Shown piece after piece: positions 11,735 to 23,359 of a stretch of DNA of 64,000 bases. Position 1 is the first letter of the stretch, and the number at the start of each line of letters is the position of its first letter. The notes under the pieces were generated by a model, which searched no databases, had not been told where the DNA came from, and worked only from the letters and a program-made list of their open reading frames with translations. The stretch comes from Primulina eburnea (lineage: Eukaryota > Streptophyta > Magnoliopsida > Lamiales > Gesneriaceae): NCBI RefSeq assembly GCF_022965805.1, contig NC_133114.1, forward strand, positions 6,096,261 to 6,160,260, written 5' to 3'. Made by a program: the position numbers and the translations under genes.

Positions 11735-13963
11735 TGAAAAGGGATCGGTTACGGTGACCGGAAGCGCAACGGAAGTTAAAAATTTTGAATTTTACAAGGA
11801 AAATTTCGGCCACAATGAATCTTGTATAGCAAATACAATAAAACACAAAAATGACATTCATAGTGTGTTTAGAATTTTACCTATCAATCACAAGGATTGA
11901 TGTATGGCTCCAACTAAGGTGTAAACACCTTAGCTCTTCAATGGTAGAAACTATCTTCAAGCTTCCTTTGAGCACTCCTTGCTCAACTATTAAGTCCACC
12001 ACCAACTAGGTAGATCCCCTCTTAATTTGCACTAGAAAATTAAGAGGATTTTTCAAAGAGAAGAATTTTCTTTCTTCAACACTTGAAGAAGAAAAATGGA
12101 GAGAAAAATTGAGGGAGAAAGATGCAAGAATTTCGGCCATATCCCTTGGAGAGTGAAGTGGGAAGACTTGTCTTGGTCCTTGAAAAAAGTGAAGACCAAC
12201 TTTTGCATGCCATGCCTTGGTTGTTGCAAAAGTTGTCTCCCAACCCTTCACCTCTCATGCATGCATATATTATATGGTTTTTAACAAATTAAAAACCATG
12301 GACTAAATTTAATTATCTCAAACATATTTGAGACTAGTTAAACATTACTTGAATTTACTCAAGTTCACTAGTTAAATAATGTATTTAAATTGAGCTCTAC
12401 AAGACTCAATATAATTTAATTAATTCAATACTTGAATTAATTTAATTATTTGGACTCTACTAGGTCCACTAGTGTTTAATTAATTCAACACTTGAATTAA
12501 TTTAATTTAGTCCATAATAATGTTTATGAAAATCACAATTTTCAAATACATTATTCACTTGGCCAACTTTTAATTTAGGAACACATTCATAAATTAAAAT
12601 TTACATTTCTCTCATAGAAGTCATACTTCTATTTTTCTTTACGCTTATAAACTCATTTATAAGTCGTTCAACACATTGAACTATTTTCTCCTTTATAGAA
12701 GTCATACTTCTAATTTTCCTTACGCTTATAAACTCCTTTATAAGTCGTTCAATACATTGAACTATTTTCTCCTTTATAGAAGTCATACTTCTAATTTTTC
12801 TTACGCTTATAAAGTCCTTTATAAGCCGTTCAACACATTGAACTATTTTTACTTCTCAACGGGATCTACAAAGCTAGTACTTGTGTGGCCCTCAATGGTT
12901 CATTGATACAACTAGCCGTGGGTTCACATCTCCATGTGATTCGGACTAAACAGGTCCTTATATGAGCATACCCCAATTGCTCCATTCTTACTTATCAACT
13001 CCTTGATAACAAGAACGTCAGAACTCAAGTCTTATAGTACCCAACCAATCATGTTAAACGCCTAGCAGCATCACTTACATGATTCCCTAGGTATCAAATG
13101 ATAGTGCCTGCAAGAACCATTCAATTATGGTTAGCGTACAGTACGGTCCATTCAACTCATATATCCCGACCGATTTGACAACCATTGGTTTATCGAGAGT
13201 TGTCAATGAATCGATACTATGTGTCATGTCGTAGTTGCATCGATGGTGTAATCTATGAAACCCCTTTCATAATTACCACCATACTCTGATCAGAGATTTC
13301 AACCTACATACACATGAGAACACATAGGATATCCATACCCGAAGGTAAGCGGTGAATCCCCGACTACAATGCATCGACTCCTATATGTTTCGACAGAACA
13401 CCCAACCTTGCCACCTGATGACCCCATGAGAGTCGGTAAACAAGTCAAAGTGTAATTCTAGCACATAGAGTCTCAATGTTGTCACGGGTCATAAGGACTA
13501 ATGGTGTACAACCATAAACTAGGACTTTTCTACTCGATAAGTGAGAACCACTTGGAAAGTCCTTTTATGGAGGGTTGTTCAGTGCACTCTACAAGGAGCA
13601 CCTATCTGCATGTTCGGACATCACAATGTCCCCTACCAATGAAACATGGTACTCACATCGCAGATACTAGTCTCGAACTCGAGCGGCCTATATACTTCTT
13701 AGTGGCGGCTGAATCGACTAGGAACCGTTTAGAATATACAGTATTACAAATATGAGTTTCATGACACTCATCATATGAGCATCTCATATTCTTTCTACTA
13801 TTTGTTTATTCAAGGGCTTTATCTATGCAACTAGCATGGGTATACAGATAAAAAAGTGCCAAAACAATAAATTCAAATATTATTAAAATAAAGATTGCTT
13901 ATACATAGAGTTTCATTGTGAACACTCGGCCAACACTTGACTCGACGGGCACATACTCTAACA
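11735..13963 (-). mobile_element. Solo LTR, Ty1/copia family, minus strand
   Basis: The 2229-bp unit, in plus coordinates tgaaaagg...ctctaaca, has the duplication gcaca on both sides (11730-11734, 13964-13968). It splits a gypsy protease frame. It belongs to the same family as the LTRs of the intact copia element at 15518-25437, sharing ggttacggtg.ccggaagcgc at its plus-strand left edge and most of the rest. It differs by an internal triplication and many substitutions, so it is older. Confidence 0.92.
12614..12850. repeat. Three tandem 81-bp units inside a copia LTR
   Basis: Units start at 12614, 12695 and 12776, each with atagaagtcatacttcta, then cttacgcttataaa, then a cattgaactatttt block. 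The matching position in the LTRs at 15518-17596 and 23360-25437 holds only one unit (around 16410 and 24250), so this is a copy-number change specific to this LTR. Confidence 0.9.
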
Positions 13964-14225
13964 GCACAATCAAATCTGCCTATACCACATTTTTCTGTGA
14001 CCGAAGCTCCAATTTCTTTACTATCATAGAGGTAAACATTTGATCCCTGGATGGAACCGATACCCTGAATCCATAGCCACTGGTATGATTCCTAGTCGCT
14101 GGACGAACGTCTCGGATATAAACAAATGTGTAGCTCCGGAATCTTGCAATGCATGCATGGCTACACCTGAAATATATATCCTTCCAGCGACAAAACATAT
14201 CATCATATTTGATCGCGTTGAAACT
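13964..14225 (-). pseudogene. Ty3/gypsy protease fragment
   Basis: The minus strand encodes a gypsy aspartic protease: AGRIYISGVAMHALQDSGAT with the catalytic D-S/T-G-A box (DSGAT), then HLFISETFVQRLGIIP and a run to ADLIVL. The next residues resume at 11734 beyond the copia solo LTR. Small frameshifts are present. Upstream gag and zinc knuckle are not recognisable beyond about 14225. Confidence 0.8.
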
Positions 14226-14660
14226 TGAGAAATTTTCTCCCGGATTATCCCAACATCTTCGATAAATTTACTGATTTAACTCAAGTGTTCCTAAAAAAAA
14301 TTCAAATTTTAATCCTCAGACTTTTCAAAATTACAAATTACACTATGGCCCTACAATTGTTCAAATTTTGAATTTTTTACCCCTCAAATTTTCGAATTTA
14401 GCCCCTCGTAACCGAAAAATTCTCGAAACTAATAATTAAATTTCTAAAATTTTGAAAATCCTAAAATGGTCCCTTAAAATTCCAAATTCATGCAATAAAA
14501 TCCCTAAATCTATCTAGGTAGTGCATGCAACATAATTTATTCCAGGTTCTCCATCCCAAAGTAATTCAACAACCAACATAATAATTCATGCATTCGAGGC
14601 AGTAAATAAACGAAACTTTAAAAATGCTACTTAAAATGTTTCATTCACGTTAGCAGTATT
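14226..14660. other. Unassigned AT-rich DNA, target of the Sirevirus-type insertion
   Basis: No coding domain is visible. The sequence is rich in aaattttgaatttt-type words typical of decayed LTR or leader DNA. It ends at the gcatg target duplication (14661-14665). Confidence 0.4.
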
Positions 14661-14665
14661 GCATG

Positions 14666-14944
14666 TGTTAGAACTAAATTTGTTGTGGAGATGCTAAGGG
14701 AAAAAACAGTAGATATTGGATTAGCACAAAACCAGTAGATGTAAATTAGCAGAAAAACAGAAGCACTTGTATCGCGCTAAAACCAGTAGCAACACTTATC
14801 AAGTACTGCTTAACCAAATGACTTCTCAACGAAAAACAGAACTAGAAGGATACAAAAATTCGAAATATACACTAACAGAATCGTGTGTATCTCAAAGTCT
14901 CTAAATATTACTGTTGATCTATTAACGCGATACTAGCATTTATT
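14666..14944 (+). repeat. Sirevirus-type 5' LTR, first part
   Basis: Matches 44654-44933 of the 3' LTR with about nine substitutions by eye. The LTR is cut here by the Ty3 LTR insertion. 28 bases present in the 3' copy (44934-44961) are missing at the junction. Confidence 0.95.
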
Positions 14945-15128
14945 GATTAATCAAGGTAATTACCGTATAATCTGAGATTAATCTGAAATGATTTATTGAT
15001 TTGGGTATAATTACCGTAATCTGAGATTAATCTGAAATGATTTATTGATTAATCAAGGTAATTATAGACGGAACGGAGTGGACCGGGAAAGGTGAGAAAA
15101 GACGCAAAATATATGTGCAAGGAGGTGT

Positions 15129-15400
15129 GCTCGCGCACATGCGCGACGTGATGCGCGAGCCATGCGCGGAGTGGACAGAAGACCCCGCGCATATGCGCGG
15201 CGTGTGGGCGCACATATGCGCGAGGTGTCCAGTAGCCTAGTGGAGTGCTCGGCGCAAATGCGCGAGCAGGGCAGTGGGTTCGGCGCACATGCGCGCCGCA
15301 GGGCAGTGGGTTCGGCGCACATGCGCGAAGGAAGGCGCGCATCTGCGCGAGAGATGCCAAGACACACGCGTCGAGAAATTGTGTCTCGCGCATATGCGCG
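15129..15400. repeat. Array of about nine CGCGCATATGCGCG palindromes
   Basis: Copies such as ccgcgcatatgcgcgg, tcgcgcatatgcgcgaga and variants with cacatg, caaatg or catctg cores recur every 20-45 bp. Two-fold symmetry is perfect in the best copies. The array is followed by a (TA)n tract where the TATA box lies. Open frames in this stretch are by-products of the repeat. Confidence 0.9.
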
Positions 15401-15443
15401 AGACGTGTTACGCTAAGGAGCGGGCCACTTGCCTTGCTGCATG

Positions 15444-15448
<5 letters not shown>

Positions 15449-15514
<66 letters not shown>
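15449..15514. repeat. (TA)n microsatellite
   Basis: More than thirty TA dinucleotides lie directly downstream of the palindrome array, in the position of the LTR TATA box. The copia insertion at 15518 sits at its edge. Confidence 0.95.
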
Positions 15515-15517
<3 letters not shown>

Positions 15518-15518
<1 letters not shown>

Positions 15519-17596
15519 GAAAGCGGACCGGTTACGGTGGCCGGAAGCGCAACGGAAGTCAAAAATTTTTATTTTTCATGCATAAATTTTGGCCACCTCC
15601 TTTGTGCAATATTTACATTTCAAACACAATAAATCATACATAGGGTGTTTGTAGAAAGTTTTACCTATCAACCCCTTAGAGTTGATGAATGGCTCCAACT
15701 AAAGTGTAAACACTTTAGCTCTTGTATGGATGAAAATCTACAAGCACACCTACTTCCTCTTCAAGAATTAGGCCCACCACTTAGCTTTGTAAACCCCTTC
15801 AAATATTGCACTAGAAATATTTGAAGATTTATCAAAAAGAAGTGAGTATTCTCCAAGAAAATGAAGAACACAAGATGAGAGAAAAATGAGAGTAAAACTC
15901 CTCCAATTTTCGGCCAAAGTGAGAGAGTGTGGAGTGGGAGACTAGCCTAGGTTGTTGTGTAAAGTTGTCTCTCAAAAGTTGCATGCTTTTGAATTTTTTA
16001 ATAAAAAGTATTCACAACCTTTTCACCTCCCAAGCATGCAAACCCTAGCATGTCTCACATATATAATATGGTTTTTTAACACATTAAAAACCATAGACTA
16101 AATTTTAATTATCTCAAACATTTTGAGATTAATTAAATACTACTTGAATTTATTCAAGTCCCACTAGTTAAATAATTATTTAATTGAGCTCTACAAGACT
16201 CAATATTATTTAATTAATTCAACACTTGAATTATTTTAATTATTTGGACTCTACTAGGTCCACTAGTGTTTAATTAATTCAACACTTGAATTAATTTAAT
16301 TTAGTCCCCAATAATGTCTATGAAAATCACAATTTTCAACTACATTATTTACTTGGCCAAATTTTAATCTTAGGAACACTTCCATAAATTAAAATTTATA
16401 TTTCTCTCTTAGAAGTCATACTTCTATTTTTCTTTACGCTTATAAACACATTTATAAGCCGTTCAACACATTGAACTATTTTACTTCTCATCGGGATTTA
16501 CAAAGCTAGTACTTGTGTGGCCCTCAATGGTTCATTGATACAACTAGCCGTGGGTTCACATCTCTATGTGATTCGGACTAAACATGTCCTTATTCGAGCA
16601 TACCCCAATTGCTCCATTCTTACTTATCAACTCCTTGATAGTAAGAACGTCAGAACTCAAGTCTGATAGTACCCAACCAATCACGTTAAACGCCTAGCAG
16701 CATCGCTTACGTGATTCCCTAGGTATCACATGATAGTACCTGCAAGAACCATTCAATTATGGTTAGCGTACAGTACGGTCCCTTCAACTCATATATCCCG
16801 ACCGATTCGACAACTATTGGTCTATCGAGAGTTGTCAATGAATCGATACTATGTGTCATGTCGTGGTTGCATCGATGGTGTAATCTATGAAACCCCTTTC
16901 ATAATTACCACCATACTCTGATCAGAGATTTCAACCCACACATACATGAAAAACACATAGGATATCCATACCCGTAGGTAAGCGGTGAATCCCCGACTAC
17001 AATGCATCGACTCCTATATGTTTCGCCGTAACACCCAACCTTGCCACCTAATGACCCCATAAGAGTCGGTAAACAAGTCAAAGTGAAACGCTAGCACATA
17101 GATTCTCAATGTTGTCCCGGGTCATAAGGACTAATTCTGTACAACCATAAACCAGGACTATTCCACTCGATAAGTGAGAACCACTTGGAAAGTCCTTTTA
17201 TGGAGGGTTGTTCAGTGCACTCTACCAGGAGCACCTATCTGCATGCTCGGACATCACAATGTCCCCTACCAATGAAACATGGTACTCACATCGCAGATAC
17301 TAGTCTCTAACTCGAGCGGCCTTTATCCTTCTTAGTGGCGGCTGAATCGACTAGGAACGGTTTAGAATATACAGTATTACAAATATGAGTTTCATGATAC
17401 TCATCATATGAGCATCTCATATTCTTTCTACTATTTGTATATTCAAGGGCTTTATCTATGCAGCTAGCATGGGTATAAAGATAAAGATGCGCCAAATTAA
17501 TAAATTCAAATATTATTAAAATAAAGATCGTTTATACAAAGAGTTTCATCGTGAACAGTCGACCAACACTTGGCTCGACGTGCACCTACTCTAACA
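15518..17596 (-). repeat. 3' LTR of the minus-strand copia element
   Basis: In plus coordinates it starts tgaaagcggaccgg and ends ctactctaaca. It matches 23360-25437 almost base for base. Typical differences are tttggcc/tttcggcc near 15590, gatagtacc/gatagtgcc near 16737 and a 3-base indel near 15833. Confidence 0.95.
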
Positions 17597-17609
17597 ATCT
17601 CCCACTTGC
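17597..17609 (-). other. Polypurine tract of the copia element
   Basis: The minus strand reads aagtgggagat immediately before the LTR start tgttag. This is the expected place and composition for the plus-strand primer. Confidence 0.8.
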
Positions 17610-17610
17610 A

Positions 17611-19374
17611 CTAGAGCCAACTACCTATATTCTTTAGACCCATTGATTCGCGATGCTTCTCGAATGATGGTCCTGGTAAAGGCTTAGTTAGTGGATCAGC
17701 AACATTATCTGCGGAGCCGACTTTGTCAATCACGAGATCTCCTCTTTCCACGATCTCTCTGAGGATGTGGTACTTTCTCAATACGTGTTTGGACTTCTGA
17801 TGAGACCTTGGCTCCTTCGCCTGAGCTATGGCTCCCGTGTTGTCGCACATCACCGGGATAGGAGCAACTCCATTTGGAATGACGCCCAACTCTTGGACGA
17901 AATTCCTAATCCAAACAGCCTCCTTTGCTGCAGCCGATGCAGCAATGTATTCTGCCTCAGTGGTGGAATCCGCAGTACTGTCTTGCTTGGAACTCTTCCA
18001 AGAGACAGCACCACCATTGAGCATGAATATGAATCCGGAGGTTGACTTCGAGTCATCAATATCGCTTTGGAAGCTAGAGTCGGTATAGCCTTCCAATTTT
18101 AGTTCTCCACCCCCATAGACCAAAAACAACTTATTGATCCTTCTCAAATACTTGAGGATGTCTTTCACAGCTTTCCAGTGTGGAAGACCAGGGTTGGATT
18201 GATATCTACTCACTACACTTAGTGCAAATGCCACGTCAGGACGTGTAGATATCATCCCATACATGATACTACCAATAGCCGAAGCATACGGAATTCGTGT
18301 CATCGCCGCTATCTCTGCATCAGTTTTGGGAGACATAGACTTGGATAGGGACACGCCATGACACATTGGTAGATGTCCTCTCTTGGACTCATCCATCAAG
18401 AACCGCTTCACGATGGTATCAATGTATGTGGACTGGGTGAGACCAAGCAATCTTCTTGATCTATCTCTATAGATCTGTATTCCCAATACAAAAGATGCTT
18501 CACCCAAGTCCTGCATTGAGAACTTACTTGCTAACCATATCTTTGTTGATTGCAACATTCCTACATCATTCCCAATGAGTAGAATGTCATCAACATAAAG
18601 AACAAAGAATGTCACAGCACTCCCACTGACCTTCTTATACACACAGGGTTCCTCAGGATTCTTAGTAAAACCAAACTCTTTGATTGTACTATCGAATCTG
18701 AGGTTCCAGCTCCTCGATGCCTGCTTAAGACCATAAATAGATCTTTGAAGTTTGCATACCATATGCTCACTTCCGATGGATGTAAACCCTTCAGGTTGAG
18801 ACATGTAAATTTCTTCCTTAATATCCCCATTAAGGAAAGCTGTCTTCACATCCATCTGCCATATTTCATAGTCAAACCATGCAGCTATGGCTAGCAATAT
18901 CCTAATGGACTTGAACATCGCAACTGGAGAAAAGGTTTCCTCATAGTCAACACCTTGTCTTTGAGTATACCCTTTTGCTACCAATCGCGCTTTGAAGGTC
19001 AATACCTTCCCATCCGCCCCAAGTTTCCTCTTGTAAATCCATTTACACCCTATGGGAACAGTTCCCTCAGGTGGATCCACAAGATTCCACACTTGGTTCG
19101 AATGCATGGAATTCATCTCAGATTCCATTGCTTCAAGCCATTTGGATGAATCGGCATCAGATAACGCTTCCTTGAAGGTCCTTGGATCACATCCAAGATT
19201 AGGCTCATCATGGCCCTCTTCAAGAAGCAGACCATACCTCACAGGTGGTCTCGAGACTCTCTCGGTTCTTCTAGGAGCTTGTATCACCTCACTTGGCTTC
19301 TCGGGTGTGGGTTCTACAACTGTGGGTGTCTCTCGAACCTCTTCGAGTTCTATCATCTCGCCTTTTCTATCCAA
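17611..19374 (-). pseudogene. Copia pol: reverse transcriptase and RNase H
   Basis: A 587-codon frame carries the copia reverse transcriptase and RNase H. RT motifs in order: WIYKRKLGADGKV, ARLVAKGYTQRQGVDYEETF, QMDVKTAFLNGD, IYGLKQASRSWN and the catalytic LYVDDILLIGND (about residues 265-280). RNase H follows with GYTDSSFQSD, DSTTEAEYIAAS and CDNTGAIAQAK, then KTKHV-like and DPLTKPL blocks. All catalytic aspartates I can check are present. The frame is separated from the upstream integrase by a one-base deletion near 19389, in the stretch that should read through FLLDRKGEM, so it could not be made as one polyprotein unless the lesion were suppressed. It ends at a TAA 15 bases before the 3' LTR. 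Confidence 0.93.
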
Positions 19375-19922
19375 TAGAAATTCTTTTCCAAAAAGGTTGC
19401 GTTCCTAGAAACAAACACCTTTGTTTCTTGAGGATGATAGAAATAATATCCAATGGAATTTCTTGGATATCCCACAAAGTAGTATAAAATGGATCGACTA
19501 TCCAATTTATCTCCCACTGTCTGCTTCACATAAGCAGGACACCCCCATATTCTAAGATAAGAATACTTGGGAGGCTTACCCATCCATATCTCATATGGAG
19601 TCTTGTCAACTGCCTTTGTATGGACATTGTTCCACAACAGTGCCGCTGTTTCAAGCGCATATCCCCAAAAGGATGGCGGCAACTCCGTGAACCCCATCAT
19701 AGACCGAACCATGTCCATCAAAGTTCGGTTACGACGCTCCGAAACACCATTTAACTGCGGTGTAGCGGGCGGAGTCCACTGCGAGAGAATCCCATTCTCT
19801 CTAAGATACTCTTGGAACTCGGCACTCAAGTACTCACCACCTCGATCCGATCGAAGTGTCTTGATGCTTCGTCCCAATTGTTTCTCTACTTCACTTCTGA
19901 ATTCTTTGAACCTTTCAAAGGC
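19353..19922 (-). pseudogene. Copia pol: integrase catalytic half
   Basis: The frame continues the integrase after an in-frame TAA at 19923-19925. It carries the second catalytic aspartate in LRSDRGGEYLS and the glutamate in NGVSERRNRTLMD, followed by SFWGYALETAALLWN, TPYEIWMGKPPK and the C-terminal GYYFYHPQE block. The frame is lost near 19389 by a single-base deletion. It lies in the same frame as the gag-protease ORF upstream, so the stop is a point change and not a shift. Confidence 0.9.
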
Positions 19923-21548
19923 TTAAGACTTGTATTTCATCAAATACACATACCCATACCTCGAAAAGTCATCGGTAAAGGTGATGAAGTAGGAATGTCC
20001 ATGCTTAGTGGTGATGCTAAGTGGACCGCACACGTCGGTATGGATCAAATCCAATAACCCTTTGGCTCGCTCCGCATGGCCCTTAAAGGGAATTTTGGTC
20101 ATCTTTCCTTTTAGACAGGATTCACAAGTCGTGAGAGCATTAATATCGGACATATCAAACATGCCAACTCCCACTAGCTTGTTCATCCTTCTTAAGGAAA
20201 TATGACCTAATCGAGCATGCCATAATTGTGCCGAATTAAGAGTATCTTGTTTGCGCTTATTTGTTGTTGTTATCGTTTGGACATTGTTAAGTGGAATATC
20301 TATTAATTTTAAGATGTAGAGATTGTTTTCAAGTTCACCCGTACCAACTAAACATTCATTCTTGTAAATATTGCAAACACCTTTGCCAAATAAACAAGAA
20401 AATCCATCAATATCAAGCATAGAAATGGAAATAATGTTTTTAACCAAGTCTGGTACATACAAAACATCTCTCAAAACAAGCTTAAAATCATTGTTCAATA
20501 TTAAATAAACATCTCCTACGGCTTTGGCAGCAACCCTTGCTCCATTGCCCATCCTCAGGAAGGTCTCACCCTCTCGGAGCCTCCTACTTCTTCCCATCAC
20601 CTGCAAATCATTACAGAGATGTGAGCCACAGCCGGTATCTAATACCCAAGAAGTAGAATTAATCGAGATATTTACTTCAATATAGAACATACCCTTGCTA
20701 GAACCCTTCTGCGCAAGATATTCCCTGCAGTTACGCCTCCAATGTCCAGGCTTCTTGCAGTGATGACAGATGTCAACTGTCTTCTCAGCCTTGGCTGGCG
20801 CGGCTGCCACTACGGGACTCGGACTTTGCCTCTTCAAGGGCACGCTCTTCTTGGTACGCTGGAAAGAACGCTTCTTTCCCTTCCCAGGTGGACCGGTCTT
20901 CGTGCCAGATGAAGAGCCCACATAAAGAACCTGCTTCTCCTTTTTGATTGTGGACTCAAAGGTCACAAGCATGTTCACCAACTCTTCAAGGCTGGGCTCG
21001 AGCTTGTTCATATTGAAGTTCACGACAAAAGGATCGAAAGAGCTAGGCAGTGACAACAGCAACACATCCGTGGTCAACTCTGATGGCAAGATGAAATCCA
21101 TGCCCACGAGCTTGTCCACGAGCCCAATAAACTTTAGGCCATGCTCATGGACCGAAGTCCCATCTCGCATGCGTAAAGTGATGAGCTCCTTTACTGTTGC
21201 ATGCCTCAAAGGCCGAGTCTGCTCTCCGAAGAGCTCCTTGAGGTGCATATGAATGTCAGCAGCATTCTTAGCATCCTCGAATCGCCTTTGCAGCTCATCG
21301 TTCATTGAAGCCTGCATATAACACTTCGCCTTCAAGTCATGGTCGCACAAATCCTTGTAGGTCTGCAGTTCCTCGGGACTGCAGTTAGTCGGAGCCTCAT
21401 TAGGGGGCGACTCAGTCAGTGTGTATGCAATTTTCTCCGAGTTTAGGACAATCTTTAGATTTCTTAGCCAAGTGATATAGTTTGGTCCGGTTAGAACGTG
21501 TTTTTCGAGAATTACGGAAAACGGGTTGCGAATTGATGACATTGTCAA
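19923..21548 (-). pseudogene. Copia gag, protease and integrase N-terminus
   Basis: The 541-codon frame starts MTMSSIRNPFSVILEKHVL. Gag covers about residues 1-220. A CCHC zinc knuckle CHHCKKPGHWRRNC lies at about 261-274, the aspartic protease site WVLDTGCGSHL at about 301, the integrase zinc-binding region with LWHARLGHISLRRM and CESCLKGKMTK at about 445-500, and the first catalytic aspartate in LIHTDVCGPL. The frame stops at TAA (19923-19925) in YLMKYKS-stop, inside integrase. Gag and protease look intact, so a virus-like particle could in principle form without a working integrase. The first ATG of the frame is used as the start, in the normal gag context. Confidence 0.93.
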
Positions 21549-23345
21549 AGATTTGTACTGAAAAGTAAAACAGATAAATGTTAATGACTATTTTAAAATA
21601 TTTAATAAGATATAAAGTTTGGACTTTTACTTTATAAATTATCGCTCCCACTGTTTTGACATTTTCACTACCCTCTAGTGAAAACGGGAAACACTTTCCT
21701 CAGTAGGTACGTAAGGTCCAATTAGCGAATTGTGATCCCGAATAATATCGGCCATCACAACTCCTAAAAGGTAGTTTCCAATTGCATCGCCATGCAACCC
21801 TCTACGTATACTTTTGTCTCACGTTTGATTAGGACCCAATAATATGACGTCGTTCATCTTTACGTGTCGAGCCTAACCCATCGATATTGAACCTTAATGG
21901 ACGGTCGCCATGAGTTCCCTCAATAATATGAGCCGAAATCATGGGAGTTCCACGTAGTTCACATCACCATGTCAATGGATGTCACAGCTTTCCGGCACCC
22001 AGGGCCCCCTCAATAATATGAGCCGAGCCCCGAGTACGGGTAGCGTTCATCATGCATCCATTGTCGATGGAAGACAAGGAAATTATAAACAAATTTATAA
22101 TTCCCCTTTTCGGACTTGATATTAATTTTGAATCTTATTCAAAATGAGGGTTTTTAATTTTGAAGGGTCTCATCATTAATTTTATTTTAAAAGCTCGCCA
22201 TGTTTGATCGTATGTTTGCCGGATTCATGCAACTTTGTTATTATAATAATAATAACGCACATACTCATTATTTATAACATATCATGCATATATTATAAAT
22301 AGAAAACAGTACAAGGATGATCAATTGCCCCAATACTAATGGCCCGTGTGAGCCAAACACGGGCCTAGGTCCAATCCTAGGGTAAATGCACGGGATGCAA
22401 TGCAACTAAATTATTACATTAGCATCCAATATTACATGTCTTCGATCTTCATAATCACCAAGGCCACCATCATCCAATCTTGATCTTCCACTATTCTAAT
22501 ATTTACAATTAAATATCCATGGCACATAGGGATACATCTCATGGGGGTGGGAACGGGCCATAAACCAAGCCCACTTTAAATTGATAATTATTACAATCAT
22601 ACAACACAAATATCCTAGCATACACCTAGCAAATTGGGCTTGGGCTTTTGATCATCCTTCATGCATAATATCACATATCATACACCATCAATTAATTATC
22701 ACTATAATTAATTGATCCAATATTATATATCTTGATCCAATCACTAACCGCCACAATTATAAATTAAATTAACAAAGTATACAAACACCTTTGTATACTT
22801 TCAAATTAATTTATTTATAATCGAATTTCTTGTAAATCACCATTTACTATAAATAATTAAAGTCTCACTTCAATTATTTATTTTATGAGAAAATATGTGC
22901 AACAATTGTAAATTTAAACTTAAGGGCCCAAAAACCATTTTACACCAAAAATATTTTGGCCCATTTAAATTTCACAAATTATGTTGACCATCTAATGGCC
23001 CAACATCTCAAGGCCCATGACACTAAGATTCTCTAAAACACTTTTGGAAACCCTAGCCGTCATCGCCGTCGCCGGAGCTCCGTCGCCGGATTCCGGCAAC
23101 AAAAAAATTTTTTTTTTTTATTTAAAAATTCTGCACTTTTTCGGGCAGCCCCTCGGGCTGCCCTTTGCTGCCCGAAATTTCAGGGCAGCCCTCGGGCAGC
23201 AACATGATGCCCGAAATTTTTTTTTTTTTTTTGTTTTGCATCAAAATTTCGGCCTTGATGTTTTTATTGCACAAAAAATCTCAAACGGTTAGAAATCGAT
23301 CTCAACATAATATTATGCAAATATTACACAAAAACCGTAACCATA
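21549..23345 (-). other. Long leader (5' UTR) of the copia element
   Basis: There are about 1.8 kb between the PBS and the gag ATG. It contains no gene. It has an aataatatgagccga motif repeated near 21910 and 22005, several gcccaaac/gggctt words, and close to the PBS a GC-rich foldback (23141-23215) followed by ccgtcgccg-type repeats. Leaders of this length are common in plant copia elements. Confidence 0.75.
23141..23215. repeat. GC-rich foldback in the copia leader
   Basis: The sequence gggcagcccctcgggctgccc and a second copy with cagggcagccctcgggcagc fold on themselves and on each other, and are bounded by cccgaaattt. It lies about 145 bases downstream of the PBS in the RNA. Confidence 0.7.
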
Positions 23346-23357
23346 GCTCGGATACCA
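23346..23357 (-). other. Primer-binding site of the copia element
   Basis: The minus strand reads tggtatccgagc two bases after the LTR end. This matches the plant initiator tRNA-Met 3' end complement (tggtatcagagc) with one mismatch. Confidence 0.88.
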
Positions 23358-23359
23358 CT

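Noticed and set aside
12601..12906. Repetitive ORFs on both strands in the copia solo LTR
   Set aside because: They are produced by the 81-bp tandem triplication and have no start context or domain.
13201..13755. ORFs recurring at 13501, 16730, 24571, 17307 and 25148
   Set aside because: All fall inside copies of the same copia LTR. They are shared only because the LTR is repeated.
15049..15585. Several overlapping open frames of 65-114 codons on both strands
   Set aside because: They arise from the CGCGCATATGCGCG palindromes, which are open in many frames (repeated Ala/Arg/His), and from the (TA)n tract (Ile-Tyr repeats).
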